Assembly (NCBI RefSeq): GCF_001243895.1
Contig: NZ_LN851186.1
Location: 2,381,300-2,445,299, forward strand
Length of the DNA: 64,000 nucleotides
Direction: 5' to 3'
Source of the DNA: Bacillus testis
GTDB lineage: Bacteria > Bacillota > Bacilli > Bacillales > DSM-1321
Shown here: positions 1 to 7,083 of the stretch, one piece after another
Layout: each line of letters starts with the position of its first letter
How positions within the stretch are numbered: the first letter of the stretch is position 1
Translations under genes and position numbers: made by a program
Notes under the pieces: generated by a model
Database searches by the model: none
Seen by the model: only the letters and a program-made list of their open reading frames with translations
Told to the model about the DNA's origin: nothing

Positions 1-2167
1 AAGCAGAAAAAACAAACGCATCCTCTAAATCGGCCGGAGAGTAGTCAAGGGCATTACAAGCCAGCTTGACATCCGCAAGCAGCATTTCACGGCTTTTCAT
101 CTCAATTCGGGCAGTCCGGTGCTCTGCTTCATCGCTTGAATGCATAATTTTATTAATGACCGCAGTTGTCGGATTCGGCGATACAGGCAGGATCTTTTCC
201 CCCAGCAACGCATTGGCGAAGGAAGATTTCCCTGCACTGAAAGCACCAAATAAAGCAATCGTATAATATTGGTTGTCCATACGCTCTGCTTTTTCTTTCA
301 TTTCCTCAACAAGGGTGGCAAAACCGGCCGTATTCTCCAGGTCCTCTGCCGCCTGCTTGAGCTTCATACTCCAGTGCGTTAGCGACTCTCCGCGGGAGCC
401 GGCCATTTCCGCTTCTATTGCCATAGGCTGATTCGCTGTGGCTTCCCTGTCAATGGGTTGATCGTCTTCTTCCGGTAATGGCATTGAAATACACATAGCT
501 TCTTCTTCCGCTTTAAAAGCCTCCATTAATCCGGCAGTCTCCTGATCGGACGCCACTCGTTTGTTGTCAATAATGAATTGGAGCCCTTCCTGTATCACCC
601 GATATTCTTCATCCAATTTCCCTACAGCCAAAAGAGCTTCCTGCAGGCGCCGGAAATGGCGGACAAGCCCATCCAGCTCAGACACTTCCTCGCTAAGCTG
701 TTGCAGGGAGGTCTGCTTCACCTCTTCCAAAAAAAGAAGCATCTGGCTTTTTGCCTTTTTCTTGATGATATCCCCGACCTGCTCACTATACCTAAGTACA
801 TATTGGCCGGTAATATCTCCTTGATTGGCGACCAGCTGTTTGAGTTCATCCATATCCACTTCAATCGAAATGTTTTGCGCAGCGTTTTCCAATGAGGTAG
901 ACTCCACATTTGCTTGGGCAAGGGCCTTTCCGGCGAACTCGCGCAAATGCCAGACCAATTGTGTCTTTATTCTTTCCTCCAACTCATCCCGCAGTGCATC
1001 TTCCCGCTTCGTTCTTTCAGTGTCTGTTTTGCCTTTCGTGAAGAACATCCCGATTTTGAAGTTTTTTTGCCGAGATTCCAGATAGTCCTTGATCAACTGG
1101 CGGCTATCCGCGGATAGCAAATATGCATTCTTCAAGAGTTCATTCAAAGCCTCGATTGACTTTAATCGTTTTTGCTCTGGCAAAGATTGCAGTTCATGAA
1201 GCTGGCTTTCATATCTGGCTAACTCCTGCGGTATGGTCTCCCGCCGCTTTTCATCGAAATCCCTTAACAAATGTTCCGCCTGGCTTCGTTCGCCTTCCTG
1301 CTGTTCATATACAAAAGCCAGATGCTCTTTGGCCAGCTGGGCGGCCGAACGGAGAACCGATTCATCCAGGTGGCCCCGTTCATACTCAATCTTTTCATGG
1401 ATGAATTGCTTAAGCTCTCCAATCTGGTTATTAGGATGGCTTAGGTCGCGAAGTGATGTATAAAAGATTTCTTCGGCGCGAATCCCCCACTGGCGAAACG
1501 CATCAGCCGTACTCGTTTTAAAATGGCCAAAATCCAATTCATGCGCATCATGCTTATCGATTTGATTCACTACCAAATACAGTTTTTTGCCGCTCTCCTG
1601 CATTTTTTTCGCAAACAGGAAATTTTCCTGCGATTGCACATGGTTATAATCCATTACGTATAGTATGATATCCGCCAGATGAAGCGTCGACTCTGTCGAA
1701 ACACGGTGGGCATCATCCGTTGAATCAATCCCTGGAGTATCCAGGACTGCGCAATCTTCCGGAAGCGGAAAAAGGCCGGAATGAATATGTATAGATTGGA
1801 TGCTCTCTCCATTTTTACAATATGCTTTTATTTCATTCACATCATGATTGCCGGGAAAAACAGTGTGCGTGCCATCAAAGAAATAAACGGTGAATGCATC
1901 TTGCCCTTTCTTTACTTTTACAATATTCGCGCTTGTCGGTATAGGGCTCGAAGGCAGTACCTGCCGTCCCATTAAATAATTGATCATACTGGACTTGCCT
2001 GCCGAAAAATGTCCGCAAAATGCAAGCTGGACTTCCTTCTCATCCGCTTTCAGCAATAGCTGCTTCACCTTAGCGGCCGTATGTGAATCTCCCCTGCTCT
2101 CCATCTCGTTGAATAGAGCTGCAAGCAGATTTAACACCCCTGTATGATTCGTTGTTGTATTTGTCAT
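1..2167 (-). CDS. dynA: Dynamin-family GTPase DynA (YpbR), 3' part cut by window edge
   Basis: Bacterial dynamin-like protein that binds and fuses or remodels membranes; in B. subtilis DynA acts in membrane repair under stress and phage attack (established knowledge). About 722 codons are visible. A first GTPase domain carries the P-loop GHFSAGKSS near residues 52-60, the switch motif DTPGI and an NQID base-recognition motif near residue 175. A long helical stalk follows, and a second GTPase domain begins with P-loop FGAFSAGKSS near residue 643. This two-in-one layout is typical of the ~1200-aa Bacillus DynA, so roughly the last third lies outside the window. The ATG follows the ribosome binding site AAGGGG. 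The frame is open to base 1. Confidence 0.93.
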   Translation of the reverse strand, partial: MTNTTTNHTGVLNLLAALFNEMESRGDSHTAAKVKQLLLKADEKEVQLAFCGHFSAGKSSMINYLMGRQVLPSSPIPTSANIVKVKKGQDAFTVYFFDGTHTVFPGNHDVNEIKAYCKNGESIQSIHIHSGLFPLPEDCAVLDTPGIDSTDDAHRVSTESTLHLADIILYVMDYNHVQSQENFLFAKKMQESGKKLYLVVNQIDKHDAHELDFGHFKTSTADAFRQWGIRAEEIFYTSLRDLSHPNNQIGELKQFIHEKIEYERGHLDESVLRSAAQLAKEHLAFVYEQQEGERSQAEHLLRDFDEKRRETIPQELARYESQLHELQSLPEQKRLKSIEALNELLKNAYLLSADSRQLIKDYLESRQKNFKIGMFFTKGKTDTERTKREDALRDELEERIKTQLVWHLREFAGKALAQANVESTSLENAAQNISIEVDMDELKQLVANQGDITGQYVLRYSEQVGDIIKKKAKSQMLLFLEEVKQTSLQQLSEEVSELDGLVRHFRRLQEALLAVGKLDEEYRVIQEGLQFIIDNKRVASDQETAGLMEAFKAEEEAMCISMPLPEEDDQPIDREATANQPMAIEAEMAGSRGESLTHWSMKLKQAAEDLENTAGFATLVEEMKEKAERMDNQYYTIALFGAFSAGKSSFANALLGEKILPVSPNPTTAVINKIMHSSDEAEHRTARIEMKSREMLLADVKLACNALDYSPADLEDAFVFSA

Positions 2168-2457
2168 GAATCATTCCCCTTGTTCCGCAATTTTCGTCTC
2201 TTCTATTGTAATCCATTTTTAACCTATTTCCCAGAATTAACATTGCGTTTAAAGAAACAAGCCTTCATTTTCAGGTTATTTCCCTTTCTTGCGGCACCAC
2301 ATGGTCACAAAATTACCCATGATCGTAAATAATACAATTGTATAAAGCGAAACTTTGATCCCCTACTTCTACATTGGGTAAAAGAATTTCAGCCATACAC
2401 AAATTGCCACCCCTGACAATACACTATAAGGATTACATTTTACATGGGAGGTATACA

Positions 2458-2865
2458 ATGAATAATCCTTATTCTCCTTACTTTCAATACAATATTCCTT
2501 TACCGGCAAACCAATATTCTCAAAATCAACAACACCCTTTAAGTGAAGATCACCAAAGAATTCTTCCCCCTACTCAACCCGAACGACTACGAAAATCAGC
2601 TGAACATACTAAAACCCTTTTGTCTGATTTAGTTATAGTGAATGAAACAATAAGGACTTCTCCTGAGTTTTCCCAGCGCCTTGTAAATGCGGCTTCACAA
2701 TCGGATCACCAAACCGTTCATTATATGATCAATAACCTTGCCATTGAAAACAGGGCTGTTGTCTCGTACACTCCAGGAGGAATTTCTATTACGTTGTTAC
2801 CGAAAGATGCTTCAAATAGTTGTTGTTATGTCGTGATGTTTTTAAATTGGAAAGAAAGCTTTTAG
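2458..2865 (+). CDS. Uncharacterised 135-aa protein, possibly spore-associated
   Basis: I do not recognise this protein. The chosen ATG has a good ribosome binding site (GGGAGGT, 6 bases upstream); in-frame starts further upstream lack one. The N-terminus is rich in Asn, Pro, Tyr and Gln, as in many Bacillus coat or exosporium-type proteins. The middle is helical and polar. The end has a beta-type stretch with a Cys-Cys pair (SNSCCYVVMFLNW). There are no transmembrane segments. The motif AATACACT upstream, near 2419, resembles a sigma-E -10 (CATACAnT), but no convincing -35 was found. A spore role is inference only. Confidence 0.6.
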   Translation: MNNPYSPYFQYNIPLPANQYSQNQQHPLSEDHQRILPPTQPERLRKSAEHTKTLLSDLVIVNETIRTSPEFSQRLVNAASQSDHQTVHYMINNLAIENRAVVSYTPGGISITLLPKDASNSCCYVVMFLNWKESF

Positions 2866-3062
2866 AGCATCTAAACAAATCCGCCAGCCTCATTCATCTA
2901 TTCTTTGAGTGAGGTTTATATAGATCTTTCTTTATCTGAACAAAAAATCAAGGAACGAATAGAGAGAACGAGCATTACACGGATGAATGAAACCTAGCTA
3001 AAACACAAAGGAAAAGGGATGACCATGTATCTCTACTTAGAGCCAATAAACCAAGACACGCC

Positions 3063-3112
3063 AAAAAAGGCTTTCCAAAAATCCCGTTACGCTACGGCAG
3101 TTTAGGAAAGCC
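3063..3112 (-). terminator. Terminator of the 33-aa Fur-box gene
   Basis: The outer stem is GGCTTTCC/GGAAAGCC, with an inner CCGT/ACGG stem. A run of six T follows on the minus strand. It lies 19 bases after the stop of the small gene, so that gene appears to be its own transcript. Confidence 0.7.
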
Positions 3113-3130
3113 TCTTTCTATACCACTTAT

Positions 3131-3232
3131 TTATCGAGAGTGAACCTCTGTAGGTTTACTGACATTCTTCAAGACATGAACGGTTACAAATGAATAAACA
3201 GCTATTGTCCCAGCTACAAACACAGCAGTCAT
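3131..3232 (-). CDS. 33-aa single-pass membrane protein, probably iron-regulated
   Basis: A very small gene. Its ATG follows AGGAAGGTGA with good spacing. The product starts MTAVFVAGTIAVYSFVTVHV, one hydrophobic helix of about 18-20 residues, and ends in a short charged tail (KNVSKPTEVHSR), which suggests a single-pass membrane peptide. Support for reality: a strong ribosome binding site, a sigma-A-like promoter, two Fur boxes just upstream and a terminator just downstream. It is not one of the known Fur-controlled basic peptides FbpA/B/C as I remember them, because it is neither basic nor soluble. Function unknown; a helper of an iron transporter or an iron-sparing regulator is speculation. 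Confidence 0.65.
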   Translation of the reverse strand: MTAVFVAGTIAVYSFVTVHVLKNVSKPTEVHSR

Positions 3233-3257
3233 TTCAATCACCTTCCTGAATTCTTAT

Positions 3258-3308
3258 TGAGAATACTTATCATTAATTTCATCTTATCAGAAATGATAAT
3301 CATTATCA
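3258..3308 (-). promoter_or_regulatory. Double Fur box embedding a sigma-A promoter
   Basis: TGATAATCATTATCA at 3294-3308 is a perfect copy of the 7-1-7 Fur consensus. TGAGAATACTTATCA at 3258-3272 matches 13 of 15 positions. On the minus strand a -35 (TTGATA, 3304-3309) and a -10 (TAAGAT, 3281-3286) are 17 bases apart. One Fur box therefore covers the -35 and the other lies at about the transcription start. Bound Fur-Fe would block transcription (inference from known Fur action). Confidence 0.8.
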
Positions 3309-3412
3309 ACCAAGAATATGCGTTTCTTCAGGAAAAGGCTTATAAAAGAAGAACTGCTTTTCAACAATCCTTCTTGCACATATATATTGCCAACAGCCTG
3401 TATACTTCTGGC

Positions 3413-3553
3413 TTACCGCTTATTGTTTTTGAAGTGATCCGGCTGTGCCTGCACCGAGATCACAATATCCTTGAAATGGTCCTTACCGCACCCTTCACAT
3501 ATGCTCTCACCCATTATGAACCGCCGGCAATGTACGCAATACTTTTTCTCCAT
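3413..3553 (-). CDS. 46-aa zinc-ribbon protein, function unknown
   Basis: A small gene with ribosome binding site AAGGATGTG about 7 bases before the ATG. The product has two cysteine pairs, CVHC near residues 6-9 and CEGC near residues 19-22, spaced as in a treble-clef or zinc-ribbon finger. Its C-terminus is charged. Such mini zinc ribbons are frequent in Bacillus genomes and often lack a known role. It lies upstream of the Fur-controlled small gene on the same strand, but the Fur-box promoter separates them. The cysteine spacing is the main support; the frame is too short for statistics. Confidence 0.55.
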   Translation of the reverse strand: MEKKYCVHCRRFIMGESICEGCGKDHFKDIVISVQAQPDHFKNNKR

Positions 3554-3960
3554 CTTGAACACATCCTTTTTTACAATGTATTCTTAGATATATGCGTATG
3601 TTCATCGATTTAGAAGCATTACAGCGGCAATCATATAAAGGTATGTCCCTTTTTTATGAAACATGCCGGCTGTTGCATACCTAAGGAATAAAATGGAGGC
3701 TTCCGCAGCCATAGAAGCAAATCAGAAAGACATGATCAAAAGAATAATGGGATACAGCAGAAACTCTCTCACTTATAAATGGATTGGAATAACCGGAATA
3801 AGAAAAAACAGCGAAATATGTCCAGTGCAGGGTTGGTTGCCTGCGAAGAAGTCAAAGTATTAACCGTGATGTTTCCATCCATAATACAAGCAATCCAATC
3901 ATAGCAATCAGCCGCAATCTCCTCGGTAGCTGGTGCGTAACGGTTTCCGTTTTGATCATC
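3554..3960. other. Intergenic region without a supported gene
   Basis: Frames of up to 66-76 codons exist on both strands, but none has a ribosome binding site and the minus one begins inside the terminator of the GDSL gene. The stretch probably holds the promoter of the zinc-ribbon gene (AT-rich around 3570-3600). I see nothing else. Confidence 0.4.
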
Positions 3961-3996
3961 AAGAAAAGCCGCCTTCTTTGGGAAGCGGCTTTTCTT
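3961..3996 (-). terminator. Terminator of the GDSL esterase gene
   Basis: The hairpin arms AAGAAAAGCCGC and GCGGCTTTTCTT flank a short loop. They directly follow and touch the stop codon of the minus-strand gene. The T-rich arm TTTTCTT completes an intrinsic terminator. Confidence 0.8.
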
Positions 3997-4706
3997 CATA
4001 TAGTATGATAATCGATTTCCCTTGAAGCTATAATAGGAACCAATGCTTCAGCAAGCATCGTACTCAAAGCGCGGTAGCCTTCTTCTGTTAAATGAATGCC
4101 ATCATCACTGATCAAATCGCTGATCTCTCCAGATTGCTTGATTGCATTTCTGACATCCACTTTTAAAACGCCTTCTTTTTCGGTCCATTTATTGAGGGCT
4201 CTGTTGTAAAGGCCATGCCAATGTTCAATCCCTCCGATTCTGCTTATCCAGTGTCCCAGAGCCGATCCGAACTGTGTCGTTAAATATTGATAATACCGGG
4301 CAGGATCCAAAGGCGGCAACGTTAAGAAAACAGGAACAATATTTTTTTCTTTCAGGATCGCCACTAACTTTTTGGCATTTTCGATATAACGGTCAATCGG
4401 CACAATCGGATGATGGATTCCTTCGGGATCTTTAGCTACTTCCTTCCAGCGAAAATTGCAATCGTTCCCGCCGATTCCAATGATCACCAAATCCGGTTTC
4501 AGCTCAATCACATCTTTATCCACGCGTTCAAGCAATTTGTCAGAGTCATCGTTGAACACACCTTTATTAATTACTTCTATGTCATGTCCGCCCCGTGAAA
4601 AGATGTTCTGCAAAATGGCAGGATAATTTTTCTTCAATATGCGGAGACGGCCCTTTGCAAAGGATACTCCCCTGGTAAGGCTGTCACCGAAACAAATGAT
4701 TTTCAT
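3996..4706 (-). CDS. SGNH/GDSL-type esterase or lipase, 236 aa
   Basis: A hydrolase of the SGNH superfamily that cleaves ester bonds in lipids, acyl-sugars or similar substrates. All blocks are visible: GDSLTRG at residues 8-14 (nucleophile Ser), the GIGGND block around residue 77 (oxyanion Gly/Asn) and DGIHLTEEGY near residue 211 (catalytic Asp and His). There is no signal peptide, so a cytoplasmic enzyme is likely. AAGAAGGGATC precedes the ATG. It appears monocistronic with its own terminator. The substrate cannot be told from sequence. Confidence 0.85.
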   Translation of the reverse strand: MKIICFGDSLTRGVSFAKGRLRILKKNYPAILQNIFSRGGHDIEVINKGVFNDDSDKLLERVDKDVIELKPDLVIIGIGGNDCNFRWKEVAKDPEGIHHPIVPIDRYIENAKKLVAILKEKNIVPVFLTLPPLDPARYYQYLTTQFGSALGHWISRIGGIEHWHGLYNRALNKWTEKEGVLKVDVRNAIKQSGEISDLISDDGIHLTEEGYRALSTMLAEALVPIIASREIDYHTI

Positions 4707-4837
4707 ATCTGATCCCTTCTTTTGCCTATTCTATTATTTATTATATCACAATATTCTTTCATCTTATATATAAAGAACCGTTGACGTGAAGAAGCAAAAA
4801 TAAATAGAAGCAAAAAAAATGCTTTGATTAATTGAAT

Positions 4838-4866
4838 TTGCATTTTGAAATCTTTTCTGTTATTAT
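4838..4866 (+). promoter_or_regulatory. Sigma-A promoter of the cold-shock gene
   Basis: -35 TTGCAT (4838-4843), 17-base spacer, -10 TATTAT (4861-4866). The predicted start leaves an untranslated leader of about 105 bases before the ATG, typical of csp mRNAs whose leader controls translation in the cold. Confidence 0.6.
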
Positions 4867-4978
4867 AAAGGAGAATTATTTTTGTTCGGGATTGAATGTT
4901 AAAGTGTATCACTTTTCGTCAAAAAAGAGACAAAGATAGTAATACAATGTGTGAAGATCACACTAGGAGGCAACAAAC

Positions 4979-5179
4979 ATGGAACAAGGTAAAGTAAAAT
5001 GGTTTAACGCAGATAAAGGTTTCGGTTTCATCGAGCGCGAAGGCGGAGAAGACGTATTCGTACATTTCTCAGCTATCCAATCTGAAGGTTTCAAAACTTT
5101 GGACGAAGGTCAAACTGTTACTTTCGAAGTTGAAGAAGGACAACGCGGACCTCAAGCAACTAACGTTCAAAAAATGTAA
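4979..5179 (+). CDS. Cold-shock protein (CspA/CspB family), 66 aa
   Basis: A small OB-fold RNA/DNA chaperone that binds single-stranded nucleic acid and keeps mRNA unfolded, especially in the cold. Both RNA-binding motifs are present: KGFGFI (RNP1) near residues 13-18 and DVFVHF (RNP2) near residues 25-30. Length and sequence are standard for Bacillus CspB/CspC/CspD; I cannot decide which paralogue. The ribosome binding site is TAGGAGG. The codons are highly adapted, as expected for an abundant protein. It is a single-gene transcript with a long leader and a clear terminator. Confidence 0.97.
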   Translation: MEQGKVKWFNADKGFGFIEREGGEDVFVHFSAIQSEGFKTLDEGQTVTFEVEEGQRGPQATNVQKM

Positions 5180-5199
5180 TTAACCTAAATTACTAATCC

Positions 5200-5229
5200 A
5201 AGGCAGCTTCGTTTAGAGGCTGCCTTTTT
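5200..5229 (+). terminator. Terminator of the cold-shock gene
   Basis: Stem AAGGCAGC/GCTGCCTT followed by TTTTT, 21 bases after the stop codon. Confidence 0.9.
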
Positions 5230-5272
5230 GACTGCCTTCATATCTTCTTTTTCACTCAATTACCCAGCGTAA

Positions 5273-5404
5273 TCATGGTATGAGATGTAAAATACCCTTA
5301 ATGATCCATCTAACAAGCATAAAAAGCAATTCGGCAAATTCAACCGCTGCTTCGATCATAAAATAATACCACTTATCTTTTTTCTTTTTGTTCCTTTTTT
5401 CCAC
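5273..5404 (-). CDS. 43-aa basic and amphipathic small protein
   Basis: A small frame that starts with GTG after AAGAGGT. The product has a Lys-rich head (VEKRNKKKKDKWYYF), then an amphipathic or membrane-seeking helix (AAVEFAELLFMLVRWIIKGI) and ends HLIP. Short proteins with a lysine cluster followed by one hydrophobic helix are common and uncharacterised in Bacillales. The charge pattern and ribosome binding site are the only support. It is convergent with the csp gene and could share its terminator region. Confidence 0.45.
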   Translation of the reverse strand: MEKRNKKKKDKWYYFMIEAAVEFAELLFMLVRWIIKGILHLIP

Positions 5405-5718
5405 TTGTACAAACCTCTTCTTTCAAACACAATTAATAATCCATATTATACCATAATTTGGTTAGCCCTTTCTTTTTTCCTCCTGCTAAATTCCTTTCCT
5501 TAATGCCTTCTTCTTACCAAAGAAAGTGACAGCATTCTCCACTTTTATTGCAGCAGCTTTGATTGGAACATCATTCCTTAGATTTGATATGTACTATACG
5601 CAGCAAGGCTCTTTTAAGTTGTTTCAAACGACATTGATCTGTTCAAGATACTTAAAAAATGAATAATAAAGTTTTTTACTTCTTATTGGACAGACACACC
5701 CATTTGCTAAATAACACT
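5405..5718. other. Intergenic region with a possible gene remnant
   Basis: On the plus strand, 5526-5666 reads as 46 amino acids starting VTAFSTFIAAALIG and ending SRYLKNE. It has protein-like composition but no ribosome binding site. An adjacent frame (IWLALSFFLLLNS) lies just upstream, as if one membrane gene had been broken by frameshift. An inverted-repeat end lies at 5680-5695. No intact gene is visible. Confidence 0.3.
5680..5695 (+). repeat. Left copy of a 16-bp inverted repeat
   Basis: TTCTTATTGGACAGAC, preceded by a run of T. Its exact reverse complement lies at 6951-6966, also next to an A/T run on its outer side. The two bracket the acetyltransferase and nucleotidyltransferase genes. 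Confidence 0.7.
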
Positions 5719-6174
5719 TTAACTTTTAAACTCCATAAAGTGACTTGAATTTAGATAAAGCTTTCCCTTTATAAATCCGATAGAAGAATAAAATTGATCA
5801 GCTTGTTCCGTATCTGTATGAAGCACCAAAACTGTATAATATCTTTTTGCTTCTTCAATTATCTTTTTCACCAAAAGGCTTCCTATACCCTTTCTTCTAT
5901 ACTCTTTACCGACATAAAACCTTCTCACCCTACCAATATATTGTCCATTTGAAAATGGGTCTTTATTTAACCCACCAATAGCAACAAGTACACCCTCTTC
6001 GTTAAACACACCAAATAAACCTTCGCCAAAATGGGTAAACGTATTACTCCCATTTTTATATTCATTTATTAATCTTTCTACAAAACGAAACCCCTCTTCT
6101 TTGCTTTGCTTTACTAAACGATCCAAATCAAAATTCAAGAGATTATTTATATGCTTCACCACATATTTCCCCAT
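5719..6174 (-). CDS. GNAT-family N-acetyltransferase, 151 aa
   Basis: Transfers an acetyl group from acetyl-CoA to an amine; the substrate is unknown. The acetyl-CoA loop is seen as RRFYVGKEYRRKGIGSLLVK (about residues 84-103 from this start), the classic R/Q-x-x-G-x-G/A of motif A, followed by the helix KKIIEEAKR and a late beta strand FYSSIGFIKG. Two starts are possible: this ATG after GGATGGGG, or an ATG four codons earlier with a poor ribosome binding site. AT content is higher than in core genes. With the neighbouring nucleotidyltransferase it resembles a resistance-type gene pair, but no resistance can be claimed. Confidence 0.85.
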   Translation of the reverse strand: MGKYVVKHINNLLNFDLDRLVKQSKEEGFRFVERLINEYKNGSNTFTHFGEGLFGVFNEEGVLVAIGGLNKDPFSNGQYIGRVRRFYVGKEYRRKGIGSLLVKKIIEEAKRYYTVLVLHTDTEQADQFYSSIGFIKGKLYLNSSHFMEFKS

Positions 6175-6294
6175 TTTTGTCCCCATCCATTACTATTTCT
6201 TGATAAACTGTGCTGTCCCGTTAACGGCATAAGAAAAAGCAGTCTCAAAGACAACTCTGTTTTACAGGTTGGATAACTTTAGTTAAATAAAATT

Positions 6295-6864
6295 TTAGAT
6301 TAAAAATTCAATCCACTTATGTTCCGGTTCGTAAATTTCTAAAGCATGTAGAAGCCATTTTTTCTTCTCTTCTTCAAGATCATCCTTTATGGCAAAAAAG
6401 TCTTGATCATCTTTTTCTCTTGGATTTTTCGCCTTATATAAAAGGACAATTTCAGGATTTAAGTACGGAATACCAGTTACAGTAAAACTTCTAATGGACT
6501 TAAGTGGATAGGAAATCCTTAAATCTCTTCTAAAGACCCAATCATTTTCACTTGTTTCATTAAGAAGAATTTCTATTTTGTCTCTGTTTCTCAAATGCAA
6601 AGCGTGTATTTCGTGAATGGGCAACTCTAAAAACTCATTTTCCCAAGTATAAAATTCACCATTAATAACCTTTTTGAACTTCCATTCTTTTAGATAATCT
6701 TTTAGATATAGTTGGTCTTTTCTAAAAACAGCAAACTCAATATCAGTATGTTCCCTTGTTTCTTTACCAATAAAAAGATCAATCGCCCAGCCACCAGCAA
6801 TAAACCACGGTTTATCATAGCCTGACATTAATGAATGAATACTCCGGCATTGTTCAAATGACAT
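6295..6864 (-). CDS. Nucleotidyltransferase-like protein, aminoglycoside 2''-adenylyltransferase-like family, 189 aa
   Basis: The N-terminal motif FIAGGWAIDLFIGKETREHT followed by DIEFAVFRKD is the GG(W)-x-D/H-x-D/E active-site pattern of the nucleotidyltransferase fold in proteins related to aminoglycoside 2''-adenylyltransferases. The C-terminus has KAKNPREKDDQDF, also seen in that family. Many chromosomal members have no proven drug substrate. The ATG used here follows ATGGGGG at 6-base spacing; an ATG two codons earlier sits directly on the ribosome binding site. Low GC and the flanking inverted repeats suggest acquisition. Confidence 0.75.
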   Translation of the reverse strand: MSFEQCRSIHSLMSGYDKPWFIAGGWAIDLFIGKETREHTDIEFAVFRKDQLYLKDYLKEWKFKKVINGEFYTWENEFLELPIHEIHALHLRNRDKIEILLNETSENDWVFRRDLRISYPLKSIRSFTVTGIPYLNPEIVLLYKAKNPREKDDQDFFAIKDDLEEEKKKWLLHALEIYEPEHKWIEFLI

Positions 6865-6950
6865 ATACATCCCCCATCACTAAAAAATAACACCCATCTA
6901 ATTCCTTTCTACACTCAAAGTTTCTTTTCCTTCTTCTGCTAATCAATCTC

Positions 6951-6966
6951 GTCTGTCCAATAAGAA
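6951..6966 (-). repeat. Right copy of the 16-bp inverted repeat
   Basis: GTCTGTCCAATAAGAA is the exact reverse complement of 5680-5695. The enclosed 1255 bp hold two complete minus-strand genes and no transposase. Confidence 0.7.
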
Positions 6967-7050
6967 CTTCAAAAAAGCATTAATCTCTTAGATCAACGCC
7001 CCAGATAGTGAAATAATAATCCCTAATTATCTGATATTTTCGGGAATTTA

Positions 7051-7077
7051 AAGAAGCCCGCTGTCAGCAGCGGGCTT
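7051..7077 (-). terminator. Terminator of the xpt-pbuX operon
   Basis: Stem AAGCCCGCTG/CAGCGGGCTT, loop of 4, then TCTTT on the minus strand, just after the pbuX stop. Confidence 0.8.
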
Positions 7078-7083
7078 ACTCTA

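Noticed and set aside
2874..2997. Open stretch reading ASFIYSLSEVYIDLSLSEQK on the plus strand, and a 26-28 codon frame at about 3018-3105
   Set aside because: No ribosome binding site and no start for the first, though its composition is protein-like. The second runs into the terminator hairpin of the minus-strand gene. Neither can be supported as a gene.
3769..3999. 76-codon minus-strand frame after the GDSL gene
   Set aside because: Its first codons are the terminator hairpin of the GDSL gene and it has no ribosome binding site.
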